A DNA stretch of 64,000 nt, taken from contig CP124756.1 in the NCBI GenBank assembly GCA_029972225.1, forward strand, positions 558,001 through 622,000, read 5' to 3'. Source of the stretch: Candidatus Thiothrix putei. GTDB lineage: Bacteria > Pseudomonadota > Gammaproteobacteria > Thiotrichales > Thiotrichaceae. A program made the position numbers and the translations under genes. The notes under the pieces are model-generated. The model did not search any database. It saw only the letters and a list, made by a program, of their open reading frames with translations, and had not been told where the DNA came from. The first letter of the stretch is position 1, and every line of letters begins with the position of its first letter. Shown piece after piece: positions 25,104 through 34,100 of the stretch.

Positions 25104-25120
25104 AATCAGTCAAACTGATT
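25104..25120. promoter_or_regulatory. Operator-like palindrome in front of the MNIO operon
   Basis: AATCAGT-CAA-ACTGATT is a perfect 7-bp inverted repeat with a 3-bp centre. It begins about 7 bp downstream of the likely -10 box (25127-25132, minus strand), so it would cover the transcription start. The regulator is unknown; the AraC-type protein at the end of the cluster is one candidate. Confidence 0.45.
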
Positions 25121-25224
25121 CAGTGCATTGTACGCAAAAACCGCGAAACTGGATGCGACTTTGAAAAAATTTATGGTGTCAGGTTGGGAGGATTAAGTCC
25201 GTACCGGTACTGGATTTAGCTCAG

Positions 25225-25233
25225 TTATCCACA
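25225..25233 (+). promoter_or_regulatory. DnaA box upstream of nrdA
   Basis: TTATCCACA is the exact high-affinity DnaA box, 147 bp before the nrdA ATG. In E. coli the nrdAB promoter is controlled by DnaA, so this site is likely regulatory rather than part of an origin. Confidence 0.6.
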
Positions 25234-25380
25234 GGCTGCTCACAGGTTTTTGACAAGATGTTGTGCTTGACCGTTAGCAGAAACACATCCTATAGTATTT
25301 CTCTAGAAGAAATCCACTGTTAGTGGTTAACCAATAATTCTCGGTATTGTCAAGCCATCCGGGCCTCATGAGGAACAAAA

Positions 25381-28260
25381 ATGCAATCCGTCAACGCATC
25401 AGAACGGCAACCCGCCAACCCACCATCCGCCCTGTTTACTGCGTCCGCCAAGCCGTTGGCAACGTGTAAAGTGATCCGCCGTAACGGGCAAGTGACGGAT
25501 TTCGATGGCAGCAAAATACAGGTCGCCATGACCAAAGCATTTTTGGATGTGGAAGGCAGCAATGCTTCTGGCTCTGCCCGTATCCACGACACGGTGGGCA
25601 AGCTAACTGTGCAAGTCGTGGACGCTTTGCTACGCCGTACCCCGGAAGGCGGCATGGTGCATATCGAAGACATTCAGGATCAGGTGGAACTGGCGTTAAT
25701 GCGTGCAGGCGAACACAAGGTTGCGCGTAGTTACGTGCTATACCGTGCGGAACGCGCCCGGTTGCGTGCCGAAAAAGATGCCAAGAGCAAGAAAAAAGGC
25801 AAAAAATCTGAGAGTGTCATCCACGTCAAAATGGCTTCCGGCGACCTGAAACCGCTGGACGAAGATCGTTTACGCAAAATCGTGGCGGAAGCGGTGGACG
25901 GCTTGGAAGGTGTCAGCGCAGAGCAGGTGATGTCTGCGACCATGCGCAATTTGTATGACGGCATTTCCGAAAAAGAAGTCGCCACCGCGTTGATTATCAG
26001 CACCCGCGTCATGATTGACCGCGAACCCAACTATTCGCAAGCCGCTGCACGGATGTTGATGGATAGTTTGCGCCGCGAAGCCTTGAGTTTCCTCGAAGGC
26101 CAACACACCGAAGCCACCCAGCACGAAATGGTTGAGCTTTATGCCGAAGTTTTGAAAAAAACCATTCAGATCGGGGTAAAGGTCGAGCGTTTGGCGAATG
26201 ATTTAGGGCGTTACGATCTGGCGAAATTGGGCGCGGCGCTTAAGCCAGAACGCGATTTGCAGTTCACTTACCTCGGTTTGCAAACGCTGTATGACCGCTA
26301 TTTCCTGCATCACGACGGGGTACGTTTTGAGTTGCCGCAGGTGTTTTTCATGCGCGTGGCAATGGGCTTGGCAATTAACGAAGTTGAGCGCGAAGACCGG
26401 GCGATTGAGTTTTACAACCTGCTGTCCAGCTTTGATTTCATGAGCAGCACGCCGACGCTGTTTAATTCTGGGACATTGCGTCCGCAGTTGTCGTCTTGCT
26501 ACTTGACCACCGTGCCTGACCATTTGGAAGGGATTTATGACGCGATTAAAGACAATGCGTTGCTGTCGAAATACGCGGGTGGCTTGGGCAATGACTGGTC
26601 ACGGGTGCGCGGCATGGGGGCGCATATCAAAGGCACGAATGGCAAGTCGCAAGGCGTTGTGCCGTTTTTGAAGGTGGCGAATGATACGGCAGTAGCGGTC
26701 AATCAGGGTGGAAAACGGCGCGGCGCAGTCTGTGCCTATCTCGAAACTTGGCATATCGACATCGAAGACTTCCTCGAACTGCGCAAAAACACGGGCGACG
26801 AACGCCGCCGTACCCACGATATGAACACCGCGAACTGGATTCCTGATCTGTTCATGAAGCGCGTGGCAGCAGAAGCCGAATGGACGCTGTTTTCCCCCGA
26901 CGATGCGCCTGATTTACATGATTTGACTGGTAAAGCGTTTGAAGCGCGTTATGCCGAATACGAAGCCAAAGCAGCACGCGGCGAAATGAAATTATTCCGC
27001 AAAGTACCAGCGGTGCAGTTATGGCGCAAAATGTTGGGGATGATCTTTGAAACCGGGCATCCGTGGATTACGTTCAAAGACCCGTGCAATGTTCGCTACA
27101 CCAATCAGCACATGGGTGTAGTGCATTCCAGTAATCTGTGTACTGAAATTACCTTGCATACCAATGACAGCGAAATTGCGGTGTGTAATCTTGGTTCAGT
27201 CAACCTGACCGCGCACGTCAACGACGGCAAGCTGGATGTGGCAAAACTCGAACGCACCGTGACCACCGCGATGCGGATGCTGGATAACGTCATCGACTAC
27301 AATTACTACAGCGTGCCGCAAGCGCGGAAATCCAACCTGCGCCACCGTCCGGTCGGCATGGGGATCATGGGTTTCCAAGACGCGCTGTACAAAATGAACC
27401 TCGCTTACGCCACCACTGAAGCGGTCGAATTCGCCGATCAAAGCATGGAAGCAGTGTCGTATTTCGCGATTCGTGCTTCCAGCAACCTCGCGGCAGAGCG
27501 CGGCAAATATCCGAGCTATAACGGCTCGCTGTGGAGCAAAGGCATTCTGCCCATCGACTCGCTGGAATTGCTGGGCGAAGAGCGCGGCGAATATTTCATC
27601 GTTGACCACACCCAAACGCTGGATTGGGATGCATTGCGCAACCAAGTCAAAGCCCAAGGAATGCGCAATTCCAACGTGATGGCGATTGCGCCGACCGCGA
27701 CCATTTCCAATATTTGCGGCGTGTCGCAGTCCATCGAGCCGACTTACCAGAACCTGTTCGTCAAATCCAACTTGTCGGGCGAATTTACTGTCATCAACCC
27801 GTATCTGGTGCAGGATTTGAAAGCACTCGGTATGTGGGATGAGGTGATGATCAACGACCTCAAATACTTCGACGGCTCGCTGCAACCGCTGGATCGCGTG
27901 CCGGACGCGCTCAAAGCCAAGTATGCCACCGCGTTTGAAATCGACGCACGTTGGTTGGTCGAAGCCGCCAGCCGCCGCCAGAAATGGATCGACCAAGGGC
28001 AATCGCTCAACCTGTACATGAAAGAGCCGAATGGTACGAAGCTGGATAATCTCTACAAACTGGCGTGGGTACGCGGGCTGAAAACCACCTATTACCTGCG
28101 CACTTTGGGGGCGACGGGCGCGGAAAAGACCAGCTCGGATGATTCTTCGGCAGCGGATAGCGTGGCGGGGATTAAGCGGGCGGCGAACTTGGTATCGGTG
28201 GGGTCGGAAGCACCGAAGGCGTGTTCGTTGCTTGATCCAGAGTGTGAGGCTTGCCAATAA
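25381..28260 (+). CDS. nrdA: Class Ia ribonucleoside-diphosphate reductase, alpha subunit
   Basis: Large catalytic subunit reducing ribonucleoside diphosphates to deoxy forms with NrdB. At 959 residues it is longer than the ~760-residue E. coli NrdA. It has two ATP-cone regulatory domains in tandem: CKVIRRNGQVTDFDGSKI (about residue 29) and VIHVKMASGDLKPLDEDRL (about 143). Active-site features are LSSCYL, NLCTEITLH, NLGSVNLTAHV and the C-terminal redox pair in ECEACQ. A GAGGAA ribosome site precedes the ATG. Its partner nrdB lies 5.8 kb downstream, separated by restriction-modification genes. Confidence 0.96.
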   Translation: MQSVNASERQPANPPSALFTASAKPLATCKVIRRNGQVTDFDGSKIQVAMTKAFLDVEGSNASGSARIHDTVGKLTVQVVDALLRRTPEGGMVHIEDIQDQVELALMRAGEHKVARSYVLYRAERARLRAEKDAKSKKKGKKSESVIHVKMASGDLKPLDEDRLRKIVAEAVDGLEGVSAEQVMSATMRNLYDGISEKEVATALIISTRVMIDREPNYSQAAARMLMDSLRREALSFLEGQHTEATQHEMVELYAEVLKKTIQIGVKVERLANDLGRYDLAKLGAALKPERDLQFTYLGLQTLYDRYFLHHDGVRFELPQVFFMRVAMGLAINEVEREDRAIEFYNLLSSFDFMSSTPTLFNSGTLRPQLSSCYLTTVPDHLEGIYDAIKDNALLSKYAGGLGNDWSRVRGMGAHIKGTNGKSQGVVPFLKVANDTAVAVNQGGKRRGAVCAYLETWHIDIEDFLELRKNTGDERRRTHDMNTANWIPDLFMKRVAAEAEWTLFSPDDAPDLHDLTGKAFEARYAEYEAKAARGEMKLFRKVPAVQLWRKMLGMIFETGHPWITFKDPCNVRYTNQHMGVVHSSNLCTEITLHTNDSEIAVCNLGSVNLTAHVNDGKLDVAKLERTVTTAMRMLDNVIDYNYYSVPQARKSNLRHRPVGMGIMGFQDALYKMNLAYATTEAVEFADQSMEAVSYFAIRASSNLAAERGKYPSYNGSLWSKGILPIDSLELLGEERGEYFIVDHTQTLDWDALRNQVKAQGMRNSNVMAIAPTATISNICGVSQSIEPTYQNLFVKSNLSGEFTVINPYLVQDLKALGMWDEVMINDLKYFDGSLQPLDRVPDALKAKYATAFEIDARWLVEAASRRQKWIDQGQSLNLYMKEPNGTKLDNLYKLAWVRGLKTTYYLRTLGATGAEKTSSDDSSAADSVAGIKRAANLVSVGSEAPKACSLLDPECEACQ

Positions 28261-28264
28261 CGCT

Positions 28265-29716
28265 ATGTTAGCAACCCTTGAACAAGCCCAATTGGGGGTG
28301 TCAATACAAACTGAAAAGCAGCGTAAGTTGCTGCTTGGTCAGTTTTTTACACCTGACAATGTTGCACGATTTATGGCGGGTCTGTTCATGCCCGCATCTG
28401 GGGGGGAGTGCCATTTGCTCGATCCCGGTGCCGGTATCGGTTCATTGGCGGGGGCGTTTCTTGGGCGATGTAGGCAGGGAGATTTATGTTTTGATTCGCT
28501 GCATATTACTGCGTGTGAATTAGACTATTCGCTCCATCACGAATTGCGAAGAACCTTATCGGGCGGTGAAATACATGGCGGTGATTTTATTGAGTGGGCA
28601 GTGAATAGCCTGCAGTTCAATCAAGCAGGGAAATTTACGCACGCGCTATTGAATCCACCTTACCAGAAAATCCGTTCGGATTCTTTGCACCGTACTTTAT
28701 TGCGTCAAGTCGGGATTGAGACGGTTAACCTTTATTCTGCCTTTGTTGCCCTAACGCTGCTGATGATGGTTCAAGGTGGGCAAGTGGTGGCGCTTATTCC
28801 CCGTAGTTTTTGCAATGGCCCTTATTACCGTCCTTTTCGGGAATTACTCTTGAAACAGGCAGCAATTCGGCATATCCATTTGTTTGGTTCGCGTAGCAAA
28901 ACATTTAAAAGCGATGGTGTGTTGCAAGAGAATGTCATCGTGGTATTGGAACGTGGCAGTGTGCAAGGTGATGTGACCATTACCCATTCTACCGATGGTC
29001 GATTTGCAGATATGGTGACTCATCGTCACCCTTTTTCACAGGTCGTGCGGACGGATGATTCAGAATATTTTATTCATGTGCCTACTTCATCTGCGAATAA
29101 CGAGGAGGATATGCCGCCTGCTTTACGGCATTCGTTAGATGAAGTAGCGATTCAGGTATCAACTGGTCCGGTGGTTGATTTTCGTTTGAAGGAGTACCTA
29201 AGGAATGCGCCAGAGGTAGGCACTGTGCCGTTACTTTACCCCACCCATTTTACTGGTGAGCAGATTGTATGGCCTAAGTTGAGTAAGAAACCCAATGCCA
29301 TTCAGTGCAATGTGGCGACGGAAAAATGGCTTTACCCCAGTGGTTTTTATTGCGTGGTGCGGCGATTTTCCAGCAAAGAAGAGGCGCGGCGGATTGTGGC
29401 CAGCGTGGTTTACCCTGAAGCTTTTGGTGGCGCTGAAAAACTGGGGTTTGAGAACCATCTGAACGTTTTCCATGAAGCTAAGCAAGGTTTGCCGAAAGCA
29501 TTGGCTTATGGTTTAGCGGTTTATCTGAACACTACTTGGGTAGACGAACGTTTTCGGCGTTCCAGTGGACATACGCAAGTGAATGCGACTGACCTTCGGG
29601 TGATGAAGTATCCCAGTCGTCAGGCTTTGATGGCTTTGGGAGAGTGGGCGATGTGCAGCGGTGCATTGACGCAAGGGGTGATTGATGAGCAAGTTGCCGA
29701 GTTGGGTGAATTATGA
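28265..29716 (+). CDS. N6-adenine DNA methyltransferase of a BsuBI/PstI-type system
   Basis: A 483-residue SAM-dependent DNA methylase. GQFFTPDNVARFMAGLF, SAM motif LLDPGAGIGSL and catalytic NPPYQKI appear in the gamma-class order, followed by a target-recognition C-terminus. I start it at ATG 28265, only 4 bp after the nrdA stop; a longer frame would overlap nrdA. It overlaps the PstI-like endonuclease by 4 bp, so it is its likely protecting partner. Methylation of the adenine in a CTGCAG-like site is inferred from the partner. Confidence 0.88.
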   Translation: MLATLEQAQLGVSIQTEKQRKLLLGQFFTPDNVARFMAGLFMPASGGECHLLDPGAGIGSLAGAFLGRCRQGDLCFDSLHITACELDYSLHHELRRTLSGGEIHGGDFIEWAVNSLQFNQAGKFTHALLNPPYQKIRSDSLHRTLLRQVGIETVNLYSAFVALTLLMMVQGGQVVALIPRSFCNGPYYRPFRELLLKQAAIRHIHLFGSRSKTFKSDGVLQENVIVVLERGSVQGDVTITHSTDGRFADMVTHRHPFSQVVRTDDSEYFIHVPTSSANNEEDMPPALRHSLDEVAIQVSTGPVVDFRLKEYLRNAPEVGTVPLLYPTHFTGEQIVWPKLSKKPNAIQCNVATEKWLYPSGFYCVVRRFSSKEEARRIVASVVYPEAFGGAEKLGFENHLNVFHEAKQGLPKALAYGLAVYLNTTWVDERFRRSSGHTQVNATDLRVMKYPSRQALMALGEWAMCSGALTQGVIDEQVAELGEL

Positions 29717-30669
29717 ATAAGCTGGTTGAAGAGGCTCGCCAAATTCTGGCTTTGTTGGGGTTGCCACCGGCGCAGCAAAACGAGCGATCTGCACTATGCC
29801 TGCTGGCATTGTTGAACCTTTCACCCAATAAATCTTGGTCGCAAGCGGAAAATCCGTTGATGGGAATCACACCCATGATGGATTGGATACGCGCCCACTA
29901 CCAAAAAGAGTACGCACCGAATACTCGTGAAACGGTACGTCGCCAGACTATGCATCAGTTTGTTGATGCAGGTTTCGCACTCTATAATCCCGACAAGTTA
30001 GATCGCCCAGTGAATAGTCCGAAAGCGGTTTACCAAATTGAGCCGGAAGCACTGGCGTTATTGCGCTGTTTTGGTGCGGGTGAATGGCAGAATAATTTGA
30101 GCATATACCTTGCTTTGCGCCAGACCTTGGCCGCGAAATATGCAATGGAAAGGGAACACCGCCGCATTCCTGTACAAGTTGCCACCAATACCACCATTAC
30201 CCTTAGCCCTGGCGAACACAGCGAATTGATTCGGGCGATTATTGAAGATTTCGCCCCGCGCTTTGCGCCCGGTAGTGTGCTGGTTTATGCCGGAGATACG
30301 GGGGATAAGTGGGGCTATTTTGATGCGGCGTTGTTGGTGCAACTGGGGGTTCGTGTCGGTGTGCATGGAAAAATGCCTGATGTGGTACTGCATTTTGTGG
30401 AGAAAAACTGGCTGTTGCTAGTGGAATCTGTGACCAGTCATGGACCAGTCGATGGCAAACGGCAAGCTGAGCTGAAACACTTGTTTGCAGGTGCGCAGGC
30501 TGGCTTGGTTTATGTGACGGCTTTTCCGAATCGTTCCATAATGAGCCGTTATTTGGGGGAGATTGCATGGGAAACGGAGGTGTGGGTAGCTGATGCACCG
30601 TCGCACCTAATTCACTTCAACGGAGTGCGGTTTTTGGGGCCGTATGATCATGCGGCTGATGAAAACTAA
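29713..30669 (+). CDS. BsuBI/PstI-family type II restriction endonuclease
   Basis: A 318-residue endonuclease. The N-terminal half is helical (QNERSALCLLALLNLSPNKSWS), and the C-terminal PD-(D/E)xK core contains YAGDTGDKWGYFD, KMPDVVLHF and WLLLVESVTSHGPV. This combination is characteristic of the BsuBI/PstI group that cuts CTGCAG. The cut site in this organism is inferred. It is translationally coupled to the preceding methylase (ATGA overlap). Confidence 0.88.
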   Translation: MNKLVEEARQILALLGLPPAQQNERSALCLLALLNLSPNKSWSQAENPLMGITPMMDWIRAHYQKEYAPNTRETVRRQTMHQFVDAGFALYNPDKLDRPVNSPKAVYQIEPEALALLRCFGAGEWQNNLSIYLALRQTLAAKYAMEREHRRIPVQVATNTTITLSPGEHSELIRAIIEDFAPRFAPGSVLVYAGDTGDKWGYFDAALLVQLGVRVGVHGKMPDVVLHFVEKNWLLLVESVTSHGPVDGKRQAELKHLFAGAQAGLVYVTAFPNRSIMSRYLGEIAWETEVWVADAPSHLIHFNGVRFLGPYDHAADEN

Positions 30670-31882
30670 TTGTAGTCGAAGCAAGGACACCCGTATCCTC
30701 AGTCTAGAACTGTTCTCAGGTGCGGGCGGATTGGCAAAAGGGTTAAAGCTTGCCGGTTTTCATCACGTCAAATTGGTGGAGTTCAACAAACACGCTTGCG
30801 CCACCCTGCAAACTAATTTCGGTTCAGAAAAAGTTTTCGCAGGAGACATTCGTGATTTCAGCTATGACGGTTTGCAAGGCGTGGACATCGTGGCAGGCGG
30901 CCCGCCATGTCAGCCGTTTTCCTTGGGTGGCAAGCATCAGGCGGATCAGGATCATCGCGATATGTTCTCCTATGCCATCAACGCCATTCGCGAGCTGCAA
31001 CCCAAAGCGTTTATTTTTGAGAACGTAAAAGGCTTGTTGCGCTCATCCTTCGCTGATTACTTTGAATACATCGTACTGCGCCTGACCTTTCCCGACTATA
31101 AACCAAAATTCGGATTGGATTGGCAGTTACACCTGCAATTACTCAGAAAGCTCAAGTACGAAACCCATCAAGGGCTGAAATACAAGGTGGCTTATCAGCT
31201 TGTCAACGCGGAGGATTACGGTGTGCCGCAAAGCCGCGAACGGGTTTTCATGGTCGGTATTCGTGCTGATTTGGATGCGGAATGGATATTTCCCACCCCT
31301 ACACATTCCGATAGTCGCTTGTTGTGGGACAAATTTGTGACAGGCGAATACTGGGAGAAACACGGTTTGGCGCACGACCAACGTGAACAGCCGAATGCAG
31401 CAATCCAAAAGCAAGTGAATGCGCTCAAAACCCGTTATGGCTTGTTCCCGCCTGCGCTGAAACCTTGGCAAACCGTGCGTGATGCGTTGGGACATTTGCC
31501 AGACCCGCGTTCTGATCATGCTATTCCTGATCACATTTTCCGTGATGGCGCACGAGTGTATCCGGGGCATACGGGCAGTGATCATGATTTGCCTGCCAAA
31601 ACATTGAAGGCCGGTGGGCATGGCGTACCGGGCGGTGAAAACATGCTGCGTTACCGTGATGGTTCGGTGCGTTACTTCACCGTGCATGAAGCTAAGCTAC
31701 TGCAAACTTTCCCGGCAGCTTTTTATATTGAAGGGGCATGGGGTGAGGCAATGCGGCAGATCGGGAATGCAGTGCCAGTGCATTTGTCCCAAACATTCGG
31801 CAAGGCTTTGCACACAGCATTGCAGCAAGCAAAGCCAGCCTTTGAACAAGCAATGCCGTTGGCTTATAGGGCAGTTGGATAA
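30644..31882 (+). CDS. DNA cytosine-5 methyltransferase
   Basis: A 412-residue C5 methylase. Motif I is SLELFSGAGGLAKGLKLAGF, motif IV GGPPCQPFSLGGKHQ (catalytic Cys), motif VI ENVKGLLRS, motif VIII YGVPQSRERVFMVGIR and motif X QIGNAVPVHLS. A long variable region precedes the end. It starts inside the last 26 bp of the PstI-like gene; ATGs at 30650 and 30659 are possible alternatives. It is followed at 3 bp by an endonuclease-like gene, its presumed partner. Its recognition sequence is unknown. Confidence 0.94.
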   Translation: MIMRLMKTNCSRSKDTRILSLELFSGAGGLAKGLKLAGFHHVKLVEFNKHACATLQTNFGSEKVFAGDIRDFSYDGLQGVDIVAGGPPCQPFSLGGKHQADQDHRDMFSYAINAIRELQPKAFIFENVKGLLRSSFADYFEYIVLRLTFPDYKPKFGLDWQLHLQLLRKLKYETHQGLKYKVAYQLVNAEDYGVPQSRERVFMVGIRADLDAEWIFPTPTHSDSRLLWDKFVTGEYWEKHGLAHDQREQPNAAIQKQVNALKTRYGLFPPALKPWQTVRDALGHLPDPRSDHAIPDHIFRDGARVYPGHTGSDHDLPAKTLKAGGHGVPGGENMLRYRDGSVRYFTVHEAKLLQTFPAAFYIEGAWGEAMRQIGNAVPVHLSQTFGKALHTALQQAKPAFEQAMPLAYRAVG

Positions 31883-31885
31883 ACT

Positions 31886-32551
31886 ATGGAATTGACTACT
31901 GAAATCCTTTGTACCGAAGCTGCCCGTTTTGCTGCTCTCGAAAGTCAACATCCTGAGCCATCGCTGTTTGGAGTTACAGATGGCAAGGCTGTTGGCACGT
32001 ATCTGGAACACAAATTCCGGGCATTCTTGCGTGGACGAGGGTATCAATTTGAGGAGGGTAATTCTGCCAATGGCATAGACTTTCCCTGTTTATTGGTCGA
32101 TATGAAAGTCACCAGCATTCGTCAGCCGCAGTCATCATGCCCGTTCAGATCAGCACGGCAAAAAGTGTATGGACTAGGTTATTCGTTGATCATTTTCGTG
32201 TACGGCAAAACGGATGATGAGTTTGCCCGTACTGCTAATCTGAATATTTCTGATACGATCTTTGTGGAAGCAGAAAGTACTGCGGATTTTCAGATGACCA
32301 AGGGCATCCGTGACATTCTGGAGAATGATGGCAACAGGGATGATCTGGTAGCTTTTCTGTCAGAGAAAAATCTGCTTGTGGATGAGATCGGTTTGGATAA
32401 TCTGGTGGCAGAAATTCTGCAAAATAAACCCAAGCAAGGATACCTGACTATTTCCAATGCCCTGCAATGGCGCTTGCAATATTCTCGTGTTATTGAAAAA
32501 GCAGGAAATGTTGACGGTGTTCGAGCTGTGTATCGGGGACAGCAAGTATGA
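31886..32551 (+). CDS. Putative restriction endonuclease (PD-D/ExK-like)
   Basis: A 221-residue protein lying between two DNA methylases. The segment NGIDFPCLLVDMKVTSIRQPQSS fits a D-x(n)-(D/E)xK nuclease centre. The preceding helix YLEHKFRAFLRGRGYQFEEG is also typical of such endonucleases. I do not recognise a named subfamily. Its position immediately after the C5 methylase and its 4-bp overlap with the following methylase argue that it is the restriction enzyme of this second system. Confidence 0.7.
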   Translation: MELTTEILCTEAARFAALESQHPEPSLFGVTDGKAVGTYLEHKFRAFLRGRGYQFEEGNSANGIDFPCLLVDMKVTSIRQPQSSCPFRSARQKVYGLGYSLIIFVYGKTDDEFARTANLNISDTIFVEAESTADFQMTKGIRDILENDGNRDDLVAFLSEKNLLVDEIGLDNLVAEILQNKPKQGYLTISNALQWRLQYSRVIEKAGNVDGVRAVYRGQQV

Positions 32552-34032
32552 CTACCGCTGCTTCCCGTAAACAACGTATTGAATTTGGCGACTTTCAAAC
32601 CCCAGATACCTTGGCAGTAGCGGTATGTAAGCGTTTGTATGATTTGGGAGTTCGCCCCGAAGTCGTCATTGAGCCGACGTGTGGGGTTGGTGCTTTTGTT
32701 TTAGCCGCAACGCAAACTTTCCCAACAGCAAAAAAAATCATGGGTTTTGAGGTTAATAGCGACTATTTGGAAACCTCGCGTTTACGTTTGCAGCATGAGC
32801 TGGAATCAGGGCGTGTTTATTTGGCTCAAGCTGATTTTTTTGCAACCCGCTGGCAAGCTATTTTGGAACAAGCTTCAGGTGCTTTGCTGGTATTGGGAAA
32901 TTTTCCTTGGGTAACAAACTCAGTCCAAAGTGGCATCGGTGGGGTCAACTTGCCGCGTAAAGCCAATTTCCAACACCATAACGGGCTTGATGCTATTACG
33001 GGCAAAGCCAATTTCGATATTTCGGAATGGATGCTGCTGGAGGTGTTCCGTTGGATGGAAGGGCGGCAAGGTGATGTGGCAATGCTGGTGAAAACTGCGG
33101 TTGCCCGTAAAGTACTTGCCCATGCCCAACGGCAGGGCTTGGCATTAGCTAGTAGTTGCATCATTAAAATAGACGCGAAGAAGGCTTTTGATGTGTCGGT
33201 CGACGCTTGTTTGCTGGTGGTGCGTTTCAACAGTGCCCTGGTAGCAACAGATGAGTACCAAGTATTTGATAATTTAGAATCGACACAGGGGCAGCGTGTC
33301 GGGCATCGGTTGGGGTTGAGCATTGCTGATCTGGATGCGTTCGATGCCCATGTTGCGTTGGTGGGGAAAAGCCCTGAAAAATGGCGTTCTGGTGTCAAGC
33401 ATGATGCGGCTGCGGTAATGGAACTGACTCGTCATGGGCAAACATTGAAAAACGGCTATGGTGAAACAGTTGATCTGGAATCGGATTATCTTTATCCCCT
33501 GATGAAAGGTTCTGATATTGGTAGTGGTAAAGGTTGGAGGAAGAAATACCTGCTGGTTACTCAGCGGTATGTCGGTGAATCAACAGATAGTATCCGTACA
33601 CGTACACCAAAAACATGGGGATATTTGCAAAAACATGCTGATATTTTAGGAGCGCGTGCCAGCTCTATTTATATAAAAAACCCGCAATTTTCGGTCTTTG
33701 GCGTTGGTGCTTATTCTTTCCGACCGTGGCGTATCGCCATTTGTGGGTTGTATAAGTCACTGGATTTTCGCTTGATTGCACCGATAGAAGGAAAACCTGT
33801 GATGTTTGATGACACGGTATATTACTTGTCATTTGATGACGAGGCGGCAGCACAAAAGGTTTTCGCACTGTTGCATTCTGAAGCAGCAAAAGAATTATTG
33901 TCTTCGCTCATTTTCTGGGATGAAAAAAGACCAGTGAAGGCTAGTATTTTGAACTTACTGGATTGGTCTCGCTTGCAATCCAATAAAACTCAGGCATTGC
34001 AAGGCCAGCTTTTGTTCGGATTTTCTGCATGA
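32548..34032 (+). CDS. SAM-dependent DNA methyltransferase with NFPW motif
   Basis: A 494-residue methylase. FGDFQTPDTLAVAVCKRLY is the conserved start, EPTCGVGAFVLAA the SAM motif I and GNFPWVTNS an NPPY-type catalytic motif with Phe in place of one Pro. The rest resembles N6-adenine methylases of type II systems. It overlaps the putative endonuclease by 4 bp. Together with the C5 methylase it may protect the two strands of an asymmetric site, but this is inference. nrdB begins 68 bp later. Confidence 0.8.
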   Translation: MTTAASRKQRIEFGDFQTPDTLAVAVCKRLYDLGVRPEVVIEPTCGVGAFVLAATQTFPTAKKIMGFEVNSDYLETSRLRLQHELESGRVYLAQADFFATRWQAILEQASGALLVLGNFPWVTNSVQSGIGGVNLPRKANFQHHNGLDAITGKANFDISEWMLLEVFRWMEGRQGDVAMLVKTAVARKVLAHAQRQGLALASSCIIKIDAKKAFDVSVDACLLVVRFNSALVATDEYQVFDNLESTQGQRVGHRLGLSIADLDAFDAHVALVGKSPEKWRSGVKHDAAAVMELTRHGQTLKNGYGETVDLESDYLYPLMKGSDIGSGKGWRKKYLLVTQRYVGESTDSIRTRTPKTWGYLQKHADILGARASSIYIKNPQFSVFGVGAYSFRPWRIAICGLYKSLDFRLIAPIEGKPVMFDDTVYYLSFDDEAAAQKVFALLHSEAAKELLSSLIFWDEKRPVKASILNLLDWSRLQSNKTQALQGQLLFGFSA

Positions 34033-34100
34033 AAAAATTACCACCTGCCAGCATCAAACCTTCAGTTTAGTTGGCATTCAGCATTTAGGAGAGTAAAATC

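Larger units (their letters stand above)
25068..25380. promoter_or_regulatory. Divergent control region between the MNIO operon and nrdA
   Basis: A 313-bp region with no gene. For the minus-strand operon, a TACAAT-like -10 box lies at 25127-25132 (reverse complement), just upstream of a palindrome at 25104-25120. For nrdA, a DnaA box lies at 25225-25233 and a GAGGAA ribosome site before ATG 25381. I saw no convincing NrdR box. The -35 elements are uncertain. Confidence 0.5.

Noticed and set aside
25225..25233. Replication origin
   Set aside because: Only one exact DnaA box and no AT-rich unwinding region, dnaA, dnaN or gidA nearby.
27196..28257. 353-codon frame on the minus strand within nrdA
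   Set aside because: Antisense to the conserved catalytic part of nrdA and without recognisable domains; a codon-bias shadow.
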